A stretch of DNA of 64,000 nucleotides from Symbiodinium kawagutii (lineage: Eukaryota; Sar; Dinophyceae; Suessiales; Symbiodiniaceae). Made by a program: the position numbers and the translations under genes. Where the stretch lies: positions 726,946-790,945 of the forward strand of contig VSDK01021871.1 in the NCBI GenBank assembly GCA_009767595.1, given 5' to 3'. Under the pieces are notes generated by a model. It did no database searches. It saw only the letters and a program-made list of their open reading frames with translations, and was not told the origin of the DNA. Shown here piece after piece: positions 11,294 through 23,400 of the stretch (its first letter is position 1; every line of letters starts with the position of its first letter).

Positions 11294-14200
11294 ATGGCTC
11301 CGCACAAGGATCCACACAGCCATTCGGCGCAGCACCTGCGGGCTCTGTTGGCGACGACGTGAATCAAGCACCATGAGCCTAAAACAAACTCAAATATAGG
11401 CTGAACTATAGGCCAATGAATATGCTAGTGTGTCAGATCTTCAACTTCTTTTGGAATATCTAACTCCCTTTGCCTGTGCTGCTATGGGCGGCGCTCAAGA
11501 TATCATGGATGACGATGCTGAGACTGCCAATTTGCGTCTGAAAGATCTATCCAAAGGTGGCCGGCATCTTGGTTGAACTATGTTTGTTGATGCAAGTGTT
11601 CTATGAACGCTTGAGGATAGACTAGCACCATACACCCACACCCCGTAGTAAATCATTGCCGCTTGAGGCGTCTTCGGAAAGCAATTGAGAAATATATGCC
11701 AGATCCTGCTCTGATCAGGGAGGAGCAAGAGCTGATTCCTGGTGGTGATATTCGGATCAGAGGGAATGGTTGGCTTCGCAAAGCCTGGTCCAAGTGTGGA
11801 GCTTCGAGGGTTCCCAGAGAAGCGGAATTTCGTAAACTGGTGGGTCATGTTGCTCATCATCACTCCCTTTGTATCTTGGTTTCAACATCTTCCTTCAAGA
11901 AAGCGCACATACAGGCATACAACATCCGGTGGTCAACTATTGAATCCTCTAGAGCCTAGGTCCCAGTGACAAAGACTTCAAGGAATGGGTGCGTGAACAA
12001 GAATCCTGGCTGACTATAATCATGAAACTCAAACCCCAGCAAATTAGGTATTATGATTTGCCTGCAGTGAGGCGGCACGATGTCACTATGTTGTCCTTCG
12101 CGATCAAAAGATGACGCGAAGGGGGTCTTCCGCTTCTACTCTTTCGTCCAAGCCGTCCACTGAGACACTGGGTTTCATATGTGGTCGTATGTTTATATAT
12201 AGGGGGTTATGCAGCACAAATGATCTGCGTTCAAAAGTTTCCAAGGAACCCGGATCTACTAGAGACCCTGCCCTACGAAATCCCAGAAATGGATGATGCA
12301 GCAATGCAACTTGGTGCAAGATCACTTTCCTGCGAGGTAGCATGTTTTTTTTCCAACTTATCACTTTGTAATGTAAGGTCAGCTAGTGGTGCCCTTCCTG
12401 ATCGCACGGGAGTTGATGGGAATGAGGATCTACTGCTGGTATGCGAAGCAATGCGCGCATTCTAGTTTACACAGACTACCAAAACATCATCCCAGCCGAC
12501 GCTTTGCTTTGTGCAGGACAAAGATGGCAAGATCAGCAGAGGACACAAGCGTCCAGCACCCTCAGAAGATTCAGAAGCAGATGAACGCAGCAGTCAGAGT
12601 GAAAACAACAGTGAGCCAGATGCAGAAGAGGTGAACAAGACAGACGAAGATCAAGCTAGCGAACAACCTGAAGAGACTGGCAGCAGTGATGAGGAGACCA
12701 ATCAGAATCCAAACGCACAGAATGAACATGCGGAACAGCACACTGACCAGGAGAGCAACAGCGATGAAGAAAGCCAGTGTAACAAACACAACGAGGATGA
12801 CAAACATGAAAAGGAATCTGAGGATGAATGTAAAGAAAGTGAAGATGAAGCAGACAAGGCAGACAAGGAAGGAGAAACAGAACAAGACAACTCTGAGAGT
12901 GAGAAGGCTACATCAAAGAAGGAGGACGCAGATGAGAACAGTGATGAAAGCAGTGAGGAGGATGGATCAGATGAGGAAGGAAAACCAGAAAACAAAGATC
13001 AGGAAAGTACATTGGAAAATGAGAAGGATGAGATGGAAAAGGAAGGACAAGCGAAGGATGACGATGAGACAAGTGAGGAGGACGCTTCAGAGACAGAAGG
13101 ACAGATTAACAAGGCTGAGGCAAGTGAGGAAGATGCATCAGACAAGGAAAGCACAAATCAGAACACTGCCGAGGCAAATGAGGATAATAAATCAAACAAT
13201 GAAGGACCAATCGAGAACAAAGCCGATTCAAGTGAGGATGATGCTTCAGCATCAGACAAGGAAGGAACAACTGAGAACAATGCTGAGGCAAGTGAGGAAG
13301 ATGCATCAAACAAGGAAGCAACGAATGAACACACAGGTGAGGCAAGTGAGGATGATGTGTCCAATGGTGAAGAGGAAGCAGAAAGCAAAGATGAGGCAAG
13401 TGACGTGGCAAGTGAGGAGGATGAGGTTGTCAAGGAAGGGCAAAAGAAGGATGCCAATGAGACAAGTGATGAGGATGCGTCAAATGATGAAGGAGGACCA
13501 GAAAGCAAAGGTGAGATAAGTGACGCAGCCAGTGAGAAGGAGGATGCAGTGGGCAAGGAAGGACAGGAGAAGGATGACGATGAGACAAGTAATGAGGATG
13601 TATCAGATAAGCAATCAACACAAGAGGACGAAAAGGAGGAAAGTGAGGAAGACCCATCCGAGAAGGAAGAAGTAAAAGAAGAAGAAGATGGAAGTGGTAA
13701 AGAAGAAGATGAAGATGACAAAAGCAACGGTGAGGTGGCTGCTTCAGATCAGGAAGGAACAATGAAAGATGATACACGTGAGGAGGATGCTTCAGAGGCA
13801 GCAAGTCAGGAAGAACAGTCAGATACCCACCAAAGCGATGTCGAGAGAGCGCAGCCGAAAGCTGAAGGAACTGATGAAAACACTAGTGAGGATGAAGATG
13901 GAGGAAGCAGAGAGAAGGAAGAGAACACAAATAAAGATGTGGAGGAGCCATCCAAAGATGCAGAGATGGGTGATGATGAGATGGGTGGTGGCAAGGATGA
14001 AGAAGTTGACTCCGATGAAGAGATGCATGCACCTTCGCCAACCAAATCGCAAGCACCAGCAAAGACTCACAGTCCGGAGAAAGGTGAGAAGGAACAACAA
14101 GCACATGGACGACCAAGTGCAGCTGCGCTTGGAGTGTCGACTGTGGGCATGACAGACAAACAGGTGAAAGCCAAAATGAAGACCATGGCAAAAGCCAAGC

Positions 14201-15730
14201 CAAAGACCATGGCAAAAGCCAAGCCAGCATGCAAGAAAAAAAGAGTGGCGAAGGTGGCAAAAGAAAACACCGACAACAAAGCGGAGAGCATTGCAACCAG
14301 TGACATAAGCATCACAGATCTCAGCGAGATAGCAAAGTCATCAGATTCTTCAGATAGCAGCAGCAGCAGCAGTAGCAGCAGTACTGACCATGAAGAGAAA
14401 CAGAGCACAAAGATCCCTGAGGAAGCCAAGGCAGGGGAAGGGACGTTGTCAGTTCGACCTGAATTTCCCCGAACCAACATTAGAAGATGGACAACTCCTG
14501 GACCAAGATTTGAGGTTCCGAGCATTCAAGCAGCCAAACCTAGAAACATGAGACAAACATCCATAGATTCATGGGTCAAGCAACCAGCACCTCAGCTGAA
14601 GGAGGCCGAGACAAGTAAAGGCGGCAAAGCAAAGCAGAAGGAGAAGGAACCCGAGCAAGAAAAGCCAAATCACAGCAAGGATGACCAAGAGTTACCAGTT
14701 CCTACTCATCGTCGTCGAACCAAGAGTTTCAGACACTCGTGCTTTGCTGATACATACGCATGCGTGTATGCACATATATCTTAAATCGCCTCAGCTTACC
14801 TTGACAAACTCTGTGCAGACTTTCTTATTTTTGGATGCAAAAAAAACATCTGCAATGCGATCGACTATAGCTTTTGTTCTTTCTCATTCTCTTTCTCTCC
14901 CCATTCTATGGTGCATTCCTGTAGTATATCAATGGTACACCGAATCTCGAGTTATAGTATTTGTATCATCTGTTCTCAGCTCAGGAAGCCCCGTGAAAGC
15001 CAAGCCCGTGGAAGAGACAGAACCCGCTGCTACGAAGAAGGCACCTTGGCGTCATAATTCAGAGAGGGTGCAGTGACCATCTTCACTCCTGAACGTCAAG
15101 TGGGGTGACATGATCCATCAAATGTTTCTCTCTATAGCGACATTTAGCAACATACATGGCACTTACCATGATCGACCTGAAGCTGAATTAATGTTGGCAG
15201 CATGTGCGAACATTGTTGTCAACTTAGGATGGGGTATCTTCTCTCGTGGAGGTGGTCTCGTCCAAGGACTTTGCATTGTCGTCGTTCAGAGTTGCAATTA
15301 ACAGGTGCCAGCAAGCTGCGCTGGATGCAGCATCTGCACGTGTTCCATGTCCAGAAGATCAACTGACAGTCCTACGTGAAAGCAAAGCAAAAGCTAGAGT
15401 GCGCAAGTCGAATCTCAGTCATGATTAGAATGAACTATCACACGTACTTCACCCTGAGCTCATAATATGTCCCATCATGTATGCCATGCACATGTGTAAC
15501 TAAGGAATTTCGAGGTTCTTGAGACTCTCGATCGTCCGCAGGATTGGAAGATCGAGATTCGCAAACGCTTGAGTGGGAAACTTGCTGGACATACGTACAA
15601 GGTTTTCTTGGCGCCTGACGGATCTAAGTACTATAGTCTCACACAGGCTAAACAAAAGGGATTCCCTGCTGATAGCACTGAAGATGGCCGAAAGGGTCGC
15701 AAAATTCCCAAGAGGAAGGCAGAGCAGTGA
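11294..15730 (+). CDS. Large acidic repeat protein with C-terminal methyl-CpG-binding-like (MBD-like) domain
   Basis: A multi-exon gene. A possible first exon is 11294-11358 (starts MAPHKDPHSHSAQHLRALLA, then a GTGAAT donor). Further exon-like segments are near 11668-11790, 11960-12110 (DKDFKEWVREQESWL), 12246-12340, 12514 to about 14715, 14985-15070, 15254-15410 and 15505-15730. The big exon starts after the acceptor TTTGTGCAG and is extremely rich in Glu, Asp, Ser and Lys, with EASEEDAS-like repeats. It then has a basic stretch (KAKMKTMAKAKPKTMAKAK) and a Ser run. The last exon encodes DWKIEIRKRLSGKLAGHTYK, then VFLAPDGSKYYS, and stops at 15728-15730. The spacing W-x2-E...R-x2-SGK-x-AG...PDG...S follows the MBD/TAM fold pattern. 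If so, it would be a nuclear protein that binds (methylated) DNA. The domain call is by eye, and linking all the exons into one gene is inference. Confidence 0.5.
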
Positions 15731-16126
15731 TTTATGTAGATTTACTCATGGCATACTATAATTCGACCATTGTTTCCATCCATTCAACTTCCTCTTATAA
15801 TCTTCGCCTGCGAGCTTGTAGCTTGTTTTCTTGGGGGGTACACCCAATCCGAAGTGAAGGTGTGCAGTAGCCTCGTACCTTTGACGTAGCGGAATTATTT
15901 TTTTCACATGTATATTGTCTTAGGTCAAAAGGTTGGGGCTACGTGTGGGTGCGCTAAACCAGCACGTGCAAGAACACGTGTGACTGGGGGAGTGCGAAAA
16001 AACTCAAGCTGTTCAGTGGCGATTTCCAGCTATCCAACACTTCGATTTCAGTGACTGCAACAAAAGCACCAGCTGTTTCAATTCTGTTTAGGCTCATCTT
16101 ACAGCAAGTTCTCTTCGGTAGCAATC

Positions 16127-17729
16127 ATGAGGGCAACCAATATCCTACTTGTCCTCGCACTTCTTGCGCAAGTGCCTCAACCAGCGCAGCCCAATGACTT
16201 TGCTACTGATCCGCATTTGATGGATGAACAGTCATTGTATATAATCGATCATTCTATAACGATCAAGCTACAACAAAAAAAACAGGGTTATGGTCTCTGG
16301 TGTCCCAGGTTGAAGTGTGCGCCGGATGTGGCTCACTGAGTAAAGCCATGAGGATGTCTGGATACTCGGGCAAAGAATTTGATGCTACTTGGAATTAAGC
16401 TGGATGCACATCATATGTGATCCAACTTGATTTCCAACATTCAATGATCGCAACGAAACTAAGATTCTCTATTCCTCCAATCACAACCTGATGAGAACGA
16501 TTGGCTTTATCACCATTCTTGCAGCTGCAGCCTGTCTGCAAGAAAAAAGTTGTTTGATTATGATATCACGGCCAGTAATGTTTGGATTCCACAACTCAAC
16601 TATCGATCCCAACTTAAACTCACCCAAATCCCGCACCTCAGGTACGAAATATCCGTCCTGGCGGTGCTCTCATCTTCGCTCCTCCGTGCAGCTCCTGGAT
16701 ATTCTTGTCACGCAGTGTGACACAGCGGACTTGGGCTGCACCGGCGGGTGATGAGAACCAACGCTCAGTGAAACTAGCGAACATATTCATCCGTCGTATG
16801 CTATACATGTTCCTTGGTAGAGATGCCATGGAAAGTTGGACAGAACGCCATTGAATGCACATTTTCACACATTGAGTTTACCAAACATGGATGTTAACTC
16901 GAACTAAGTTTGTTCTTTGCTGTGAAGAGGGGCGTTCGGATATTGGTGGAACAACCAGCATCCTCGGCGCCTAGACTTAATCATGTGTGTTCGATGTGAT
17001 GCACATGTTTGAGCAAAATTGATTTTTAATGGATCGTTCGATTTAAGTTGTTGAAATAATTTCTTTGATGCCAAACTTTCACTCAACGGGGTTTGCCTGC
17101 TTGCATGCAGGTGCTTTGGCATTGGAGACCAGTACGCAAATTCTTGCGATGGTGTGGTGCCAGGCTCATATGGGGCAAGCTTCCCTAATAGACTTTCAGT
17201 GGTCGATGGCCTATCTTAAGAGGATTGACGTATGTCATTGATAATGCAAATTAGTTTATTCAAGCTCTACCCTGAATTCTGCGATGTGCATATCCGTTGA
17301 GGTATTGGTCATTGGGGAGTCTGGTTTGGTATATGTTTTTTTTGATGATTGTGATCTATAGATATATAAGTAAAGTATGGTATGCATGGTAAAACGGATT
17401 GTGTTTAGATAGCCAGTCAAGCTGATGCCATGGAGGCGTGTCTCCTTCCCGATGGGAGCTTATGGCGCCCCAACTATGAAAATGACCGTGTTACCCAGTA
17501 GCACTTAAGTTCAGCAATCCGTGTCTGGTTTTCACAAACACCTCCACTGTCCCGAGATCAAGATCCTCTCCTGCCTTCTGAGGCTTTGGGGGACTTTGGA
17601 CAATCTCGGGTCCCTGGCCAGGTGGCTCAACATCACATTGCTGAAAAAAGCAATGGAAAGGAGATGGGTTGGTGATAGTATTCTCCATACACCAATGGCT
17701 GGAAAATAATAATAATTGTGCATACCATA

Positions 17730-17764
<35 letters not shown>

Positions 17765-18860
17765 TTTGTCGAACCTGGCAATTGCAAAACACAAAACTCA
17801 CTAGCTCATACACGCTGCCTCCGCATTTGCTCGTGCAAACAAAAAGCCAAAAACCCGGGATTGCATGCTATGGGTTTGAAGTTGTGGCATGCGCTGTATC
17901 AGGAGAGGTGATTGTGCTGGATCAACCAGCACGCAAGCAATTTCGCGCTGCACATTGTGCCATCACTGTTGGCATGTTGCGTGCAACATGTATAGTAGCT
18001 TTATTTGTACAGGAATCAACGTGCAGAAACGTGCATGTTGATTTGAATCGACATACTTGTATATAGCTTTATTTGTACAGGAATCAACATGCAGAAATGC
18101 ATGTATTTGAATAATTGCAATGGCAAATGGGCCAATGATTGTTGGCAACTTACATGCATGTATAGCAAGCATCAAACATGTGGGCAAATCTAGCCTGTGG
18201 CGAAAGCTATGTCCCTTGATTGATTGCCTCGCGCTTGGTAGCATGATGCTGTAGCATGTCTTGTGCGCATGTGTAGCATATGACGTGCGTTTCCGCTGCC
18301 AGGTTCGACAAACTATTTGTTTATGTGCATGCGTGCATGTGCCATATATATATATATAGCATCTCATATATAGCTGTCACACTCATGCAGAGGCGCTCTT
18401 GGCGAATCAAGAAACAATGAACAAACCAGTGCTGCACTAGGGCATTGGTTCGGCTAGATCATAAATGTATCAAATCTTGATGTTCCCTGACAGGAGTCAA
18501 CAAAAGGCACCGCTCGTCAAAAAAACAGTCAGTAAGGCCAGTGGAAAAATCCAAGTGACTGGACAGAAGAAAAACTTACAGAAGTCAGCAAACTACCCTT
18601 TGCAGTTTGGACTGGCGGTGGCTGCTTTGATCTCACCCAAAGGTTTTCCCGATGCTTCCACGGACAGGGGTGTGTTCAAAGTAAGTACGGCATGTTTTAC
18701 ACCGGTCAGAGTTGTTATAATAATCATGTTGAATTTGTTGCCATCGATTTCCCTGAAGGAAATTCACATATGTGCTGATGATCCCAACTCCGATGATGAT
18801 GGAGCCATAGATGATTTGATCAGGGGGCGCAAACATGCTCACTGGCGTTCACTGAAATGA
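16127..18860 (+). CDS. SAM-dependent methyltransferase-like protein (dinoflagellate family with APPCSSW motif)
   Basis: Exon-like segments: 16127-16250 (start MRATNILLVLALLAQVPQPA, signal-peptide-like; start uncertain); 16309-16383 (EVCAGCGSLSKAMRMSGYSG, a motif-I-like SAM site, GC donor); about 16557-16590 (FDYDITASN); 16642-16807 (GGALIFAPPCSSWIFLSRS); about 17111-17210; 18484-18680 and 18759-18860, separated by a GTAAGT-AG intron of 78 nt. The last part (YPLQFGLAVAALI) matches what I remember as the end of an abundant, unnamed dinoflagellate family. The PC-x-x-W motif resembles motif IV of cytosine-C5 methyltransferases, where Cys is the nucleophile. I could not find a clear ENV/ENP-like motif VI, so activity and substrate are unknown. 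The overall gene model is inference. Confidence 0.45.
17732..17762. repeat. (TA)n microsatellite
   Basis: About 15 TA dinucleotides, within an intron of the methyltransferase-like gene or intergenic. Confidence 0.95.
17996..18110. repeat. Tandem duplication of a ~68-bp unit
   Basis: AGCTTTATTTGTACAGGAAT plus flanking sequence occurs at about 17997 and again at about 18065, each followed by TCAAC(G/A)TGCAGAAA(C/T)G. These are two diverged direct copies in non-coding DNA. Confidence 0.75.
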
Positions 18861-19045
18861 GAACCTTCAGAGATGCTCGCCACATACCAGGATGGGGGGT
18901 TTCAGGGATATATGTTAAAATGTGTTTTGTTGATCATGCTATATGTATATATTGCTTAATCCTTTGGCCATCGCCCTGGCAGGAGGCATTGATCTACAAT
19001 CCTGGTTGCCTACCTTACCTTCGCATGGATTTGCAGCAATAAAAG

Positions 19046-19482
19046 GTGCAAACGCAAGCTGTGGAACCTGTGCTCATGTTCGGCAAAAGCACTGATACAG
19101 CTAGGCTCAGTTCTGATCAACTATTCGAATGGATCATTACCTAATGGGTGACTTGATCTATGATGGTTGATGATGAATTTGTGAACGAACATGATGATCC
19201 GAGGTTTCTCAATCCAGCAACTATTGTAGCTATTTTTGCTCAGTACCATAGGTCCTACTATACCAGCATATGATGGTCGCCGGTAAAGCCATGGACGACA
19301 CGAATTGTATGCCACCACCAACGTTTATCCCGAAGAAGCTTAAGAAGAAGAAGAAGATGAGACGTGGTGCCCGGAAACAAGAGCTGATTGATGACCTTGC
19401 TGACGTTGCTGACCACCGAATATGTGCATCTTGTGCCGCTACTTACTGGTTGAAGAAATACTTGACGGAGTACCTTGCTTGA
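19046..19482 (+). CDS. Exon cluster of unknown gene (Lys-rich end)
   Basis: Three exon-like segments: from 19046 (VQTQAVEPVLMFGKSTDT after an AAAAG acceptor), about 19180-19271 (NEHDDPRFLNPATIVAIFAQ) and 19273-19482 (PKKLKKKKKMRRGARKQ, ends with a TGA at 19480-19482). They may be 3' exons of the preceding methyltransferase-like gene or a small separate gene. No domain recognised. Confidence 0.3.
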
Positions 19483-19505
19483 TATCGTTGTTTTGTTTGT
19501 TCAAT

Positions 19506-19593
19506 AGTTTTCTCAAAATATAGAGGGCCCCATATTGACCACTAAGATTCAACCATTGATGATTTTAATGATCCATTATATTTTGAGAAAACT
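19506..19593. repeat. Perfect 17-bp inverted repeat (hairpin)
   Basis: AGTTTTCTCAAAATATA at 19506-19522 is exactly complementary to TATATTTTGAGAAAACT at 19577-19593, with a 54-base spacer. It lies just after an exon stop. It could be a tiny MITE, a termination/processing hairpin, or chance in AT-rich DNA. Confidence 0.75.
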
Positions 19594-20116
19594 GTTTGGT
19601 GTGAAATGTGTCCGATGAATGATGATTCTATCTATTGGTGAAATCCATTCAGCAACCAATCATGGGAACTCATTCATCACACTTGGAGCTATCATCATCA
19701 CTAGTATGTGATGCCTACCCGTGGAAAACTTAGGCACGACTACCGGGTGCTTTGCTTGAGCAGCAAGGATTGCAGGTGTGACTTGGACTGAGAATCTGTT
19801 CATCAGCAGATTCTGTAATTTGGACAAAATTAAGCTTAGATGGATCAGTGGCTTTCACCTCTGACCAATGCGACACTTGATCCCTGCAGGGCAGAAAATA
19901 GCCACAGGTCCATCCCACTTCATTGGCCTGCACTTCAAACTTGTTCGTTTCCATCCAGCCTGGAGCGACGGGGTTTGTTCGGTTTGATGCTCAACTCAAA
20001 GTTCGATTCAAGTCAGTTGATGATTGAGTCAATGTGATCAATCGAATCGATAGATTTTCGGCTTGGAGGGTGCGTGTCAATGCGTGTCAATAGCGTGTCA
20101 CTCGGGTTTATCAAAA

Positions 20117-20215
20117 GGTCACTTAGGTATATCAAAGGGTCACTTAGGTATATCAAAAGGTCACTTAGCATATCAAAAGGTCACTTAGCATATCAAAAGG
20201 TCACTTGGACATAGC
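20117..20215. repeat. Five tandem copies of GGTCACTTAGGTATATCAAAA-like unit
   Basis: Units start at about 20117, 20138, 20159, 20179 and 20199 (period 20-21 bp). GCGTGTCA repeats flank the array on both sides. The unit also occurs in the element at 11.1 kb, and a related motif lies at 28.4-28.6 kb. It sits directly upstream of the Lys/Glu repeat gene. Confidence 0.8.
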
Positions 20216-20400
20216 CCATTATCGAACAGGTAGCGTGTCATTTGCGTGTCACCTCCGAGCACATTTAGTGCGTTTCGGTACCTGAAGATTGAACATCCTT
20301 CTGATCCAGGACCATGGTTTGAAACCGAAGCTATATATCAAACTTGTGTTAACAAACAGTTTCAACAATCAAGACCACCTTATAATAGCTTTCTCTCCAG

Positions 20401-23400
20401 GACTGAAGCCAAGATCAATGGGAAAACACCTTCACGATTCTGAAGGGAAGAAGAAAGCTAGGAAGAGTGAGGACCATGAGATGAAGGAGGCTGAGAAGAC
20501 CACCGGTAAGGATGAGGAGACAGGACGTGCAAAGAAACCAAAGGAAGATGACAAGAGTTCCAAGAAAAAGAAAGATTCGAAGATAAAGGAGGCTGAGAAG
20601 ACCGCAGGTAAGGATGAGGAGAAAGGAAAGAAGAAGAAAGAAGATGAGAAAGCTTCACCATCTTCAAGCAAGGATGGCAACTCCAAAGCGGACAAGAAGA
20701 ATGACTCGAAGATGAAGGAGGCTGAGAAGACTACAGGTAAGGATGAGGAGAAAGGAAAGGAAAAGAAAGCAAAGGAGAATGCTAAGAAGATCACACCGAA
20801 GGAAGGTGATGAGAGCGCAAAGGAAACCACTTCACCGTCTTCAAGCGAGGATGGCAACTCCAAAGGCGACAAGAAGAAAGACTCGAAGATGAAGGAGGCT
20901 GAGAAGACCGCAGGTAAGGATGAGGAGAAAGGAAAGAAGAAGAAGGAAGATGAGAAAGCTTCACCATCTTCAAGCAAGGATGGCAACTCCAAAGCGGACA
21001 AGAAGAATGACTCGAAGATGAAGGAGGCTGAGAAGACCACGGGTAAGGATGAGGAGAAAGGAAAGGAAAAGAAAGCAAAGGAGAATGCTAAGAAGATCAC
21101 ACCGAAGGAAGGTGATGAGAGCGCAAAGGAAACCACTTCACCGTCTTCAAACAAAGATGGCATGTCCAAAGAGGACAAGAAGAAAGATTCGAAGATAAAG
21201 GAGGCTGAGAAGACTACAGGTAAGGATGAGGAGAAAGGAAAGGAGAAGAAAGCAACGGAGAATGGTAAGAAGATCACACCGAAGGAAGGTGATGAGAGCG
21301 CAAAGGAAACCACTTCACCGTCTTCAAACAAAGATGGCATGTCCAAAGAGGACAAGAAGAAAGATTCGAAGATGAAGGAGGCTGAGAAGACCACAGGTAA
21401 GGATGAGGAGAAAGGAAAGAAGAAGAAAGAAGATGAGAAAGCTTCACCATCTTCAAGCAAGGATGGCAACTCCAAAGCGGACAAGAAGAATGACTCGAAG
21501 ATGAAGGAGGCTGAGAAGACTACAGGTAAGGATGAGGAGAAAGGAAAGGAAAAGAAAGCAAAGGAGAATGCTAAGAAGATCACACCGAAGGAAGGTGATG
21601 AGAGCGCAAAGGAAACCACTTCACCGTCTTCAAGCGAGGATGGCAAGTCCAAAGAGGACAAGAAGAAAGGCTCGAAGATGAAGGAGGCTGAGAAGACCAC
21701 AGGTAAGGGTGAGGAGAAAGGAAAGGAGAAGAAAGAAGATGAGAAAGCTTCACCATCTTCAAGCAAGGATGGCAAGTCCAAAAAAGACAAGAAGAAAAAT
21801 TCGAAGATGAAGGAGGCTGAGAAGACCACAGGTAAGGATGAGGAGAAAGGAAAGGAAAAGAAAGCAAAGGAGAATGCTAAGAAGATTACACCGAAGGAAG
21901 GTGATGAGAGCGCAAAGGAAACCACTTCACCGTCTTCAAGCGAGGACGGTAACTCCAAAGAGAAGAAGAAAGATTCGAAGATGAAGGAGGCTGAGAAGAG
22001 TAAAGTGGAAGCAACGGGCACACCTTCCCCCACCACCAAGTCGGAATCCAACAGTGTTGAGTTGGCTGCAATCACGAATGGCCCCGAGCCTTCCAAGCGG
22101 AGTCACCTTGGAAGTGAATCCTCTGTGGCTTCACATCCTGAGAGAAAGCGAGCGAAAATGGAAAGCTTGGAGAAGCGGGGCAACACTGGCCCCACAGGTT
22201 CCAGCCCTGAGAAGAAGAAATTGAGGTTTGGTTCTGAAGCGGAGGCCTGGGTTGGCAACAGTGGTGAATATGCTGCTGCTAGAAGATTATCAATGTTTCC
22301 CGGATCCAACATGTTCTTAGCTAGTATGGTTGATTTTGATAGATCGATACTTCTTACATCCAGCGTTATATTTGGTAGCATCTTGAGAGCCTGCACATGT
22401 TGCAGGAGGAAGCTCGAGTGCCCATCGAAAGGGTGCGGACCATGCCAAGTTTTGATATGTTGCCATCGGCATCTACTGGAACTCCATCGCTCTTTGAGGA
22501 CAGACCAGTCTTTGTGGCTCTCAGCCACTTTAGTGGTGGTGGGCTGAACAAATAAGACATTTATCATAACTGATCGATCATCAATTAACACATTTCTATG
22601 CTGGTTGGGTTTGAACATCCAAAACAAAACTAATTCAAATCAACATCGATGAACGGTTTGTTCCTCTGGCTGGCAGGACACCCCAGACAGCAGACAGTCT
22701 ACATCGGCCGACTCTGACAGGATGAAATCGAAACCTAGCCATGGTGTATCCAGACTTATGCAGCTCTCACAAGAGCAGAAAGACAACATCCAACAAATGG
22801 CTTCACCTGCCTGCATGGAGGCATCTGAACGGAAACGACAGTATGCAGCTATGGGCCGTGCCATCCACAAGAATTGCAGCCCCACACTACTGGCAAAGTA
22901 TCAGCTATGTAGCGACGCTGAAAGGTGCGGTCTTTCTTGAAATGGTTTTGGTTTATCTTTGGTGATTAGTGGTTCCAAAGCCCAATGTTCAAATCACCCG
23001 TCTTTAAACATTGTCATCACCGAACCGGGCCCCTACCCTACAGGTTCACTATGTTGAAGCAGTGGCTGATCAACGACGGCCAGTGTGATGCAATCACAGT
23101 TGAAGAGAAGTATGTCAAATGGACCGAAGAACTCCGGAGTGATAAGTACACAACAGAATCTTGCTCACAATTACTACCAAAAAAGCTGAGCTACTATAGT
23201 GGGACCAAACATGCTATGATATTCCTAAATCTCGCAATTGATCCCAGGTTACACTGTTGCAATTGGAGCAGCGGTATGGGAACTCCGCTGATGCACAAGA
23301 GTTCATTCAAGAACTCATTAAAGGCTGGGTGCTCACAATTGATATATGCAACGGTCATGCCATGCGCCACCATCTCCCATGAGCCAGCCGTCCTCGAGGC

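Noticed and set aside
12571..14525. Several minus-strand and other-frame proteins over the acidic repeat
   Set aside because: Shadows of the low-complexity acidic exon, with no conserved motif.
16491..16560. A second signal-peptide-like start (MRTIGFITILAAAACLQ)
   Set aside because: It lies between exons of the methyltransferase-like gene and runs into a different frame from the next exon; more likely intron sequence.
20432..22096. A 554-codon minus-strand frame rich in Phe and Ser
   Set aside because: It is the reverse shadow of the Lys/Glu coding repeat; the + strand reading continues into ordered exons in phase.
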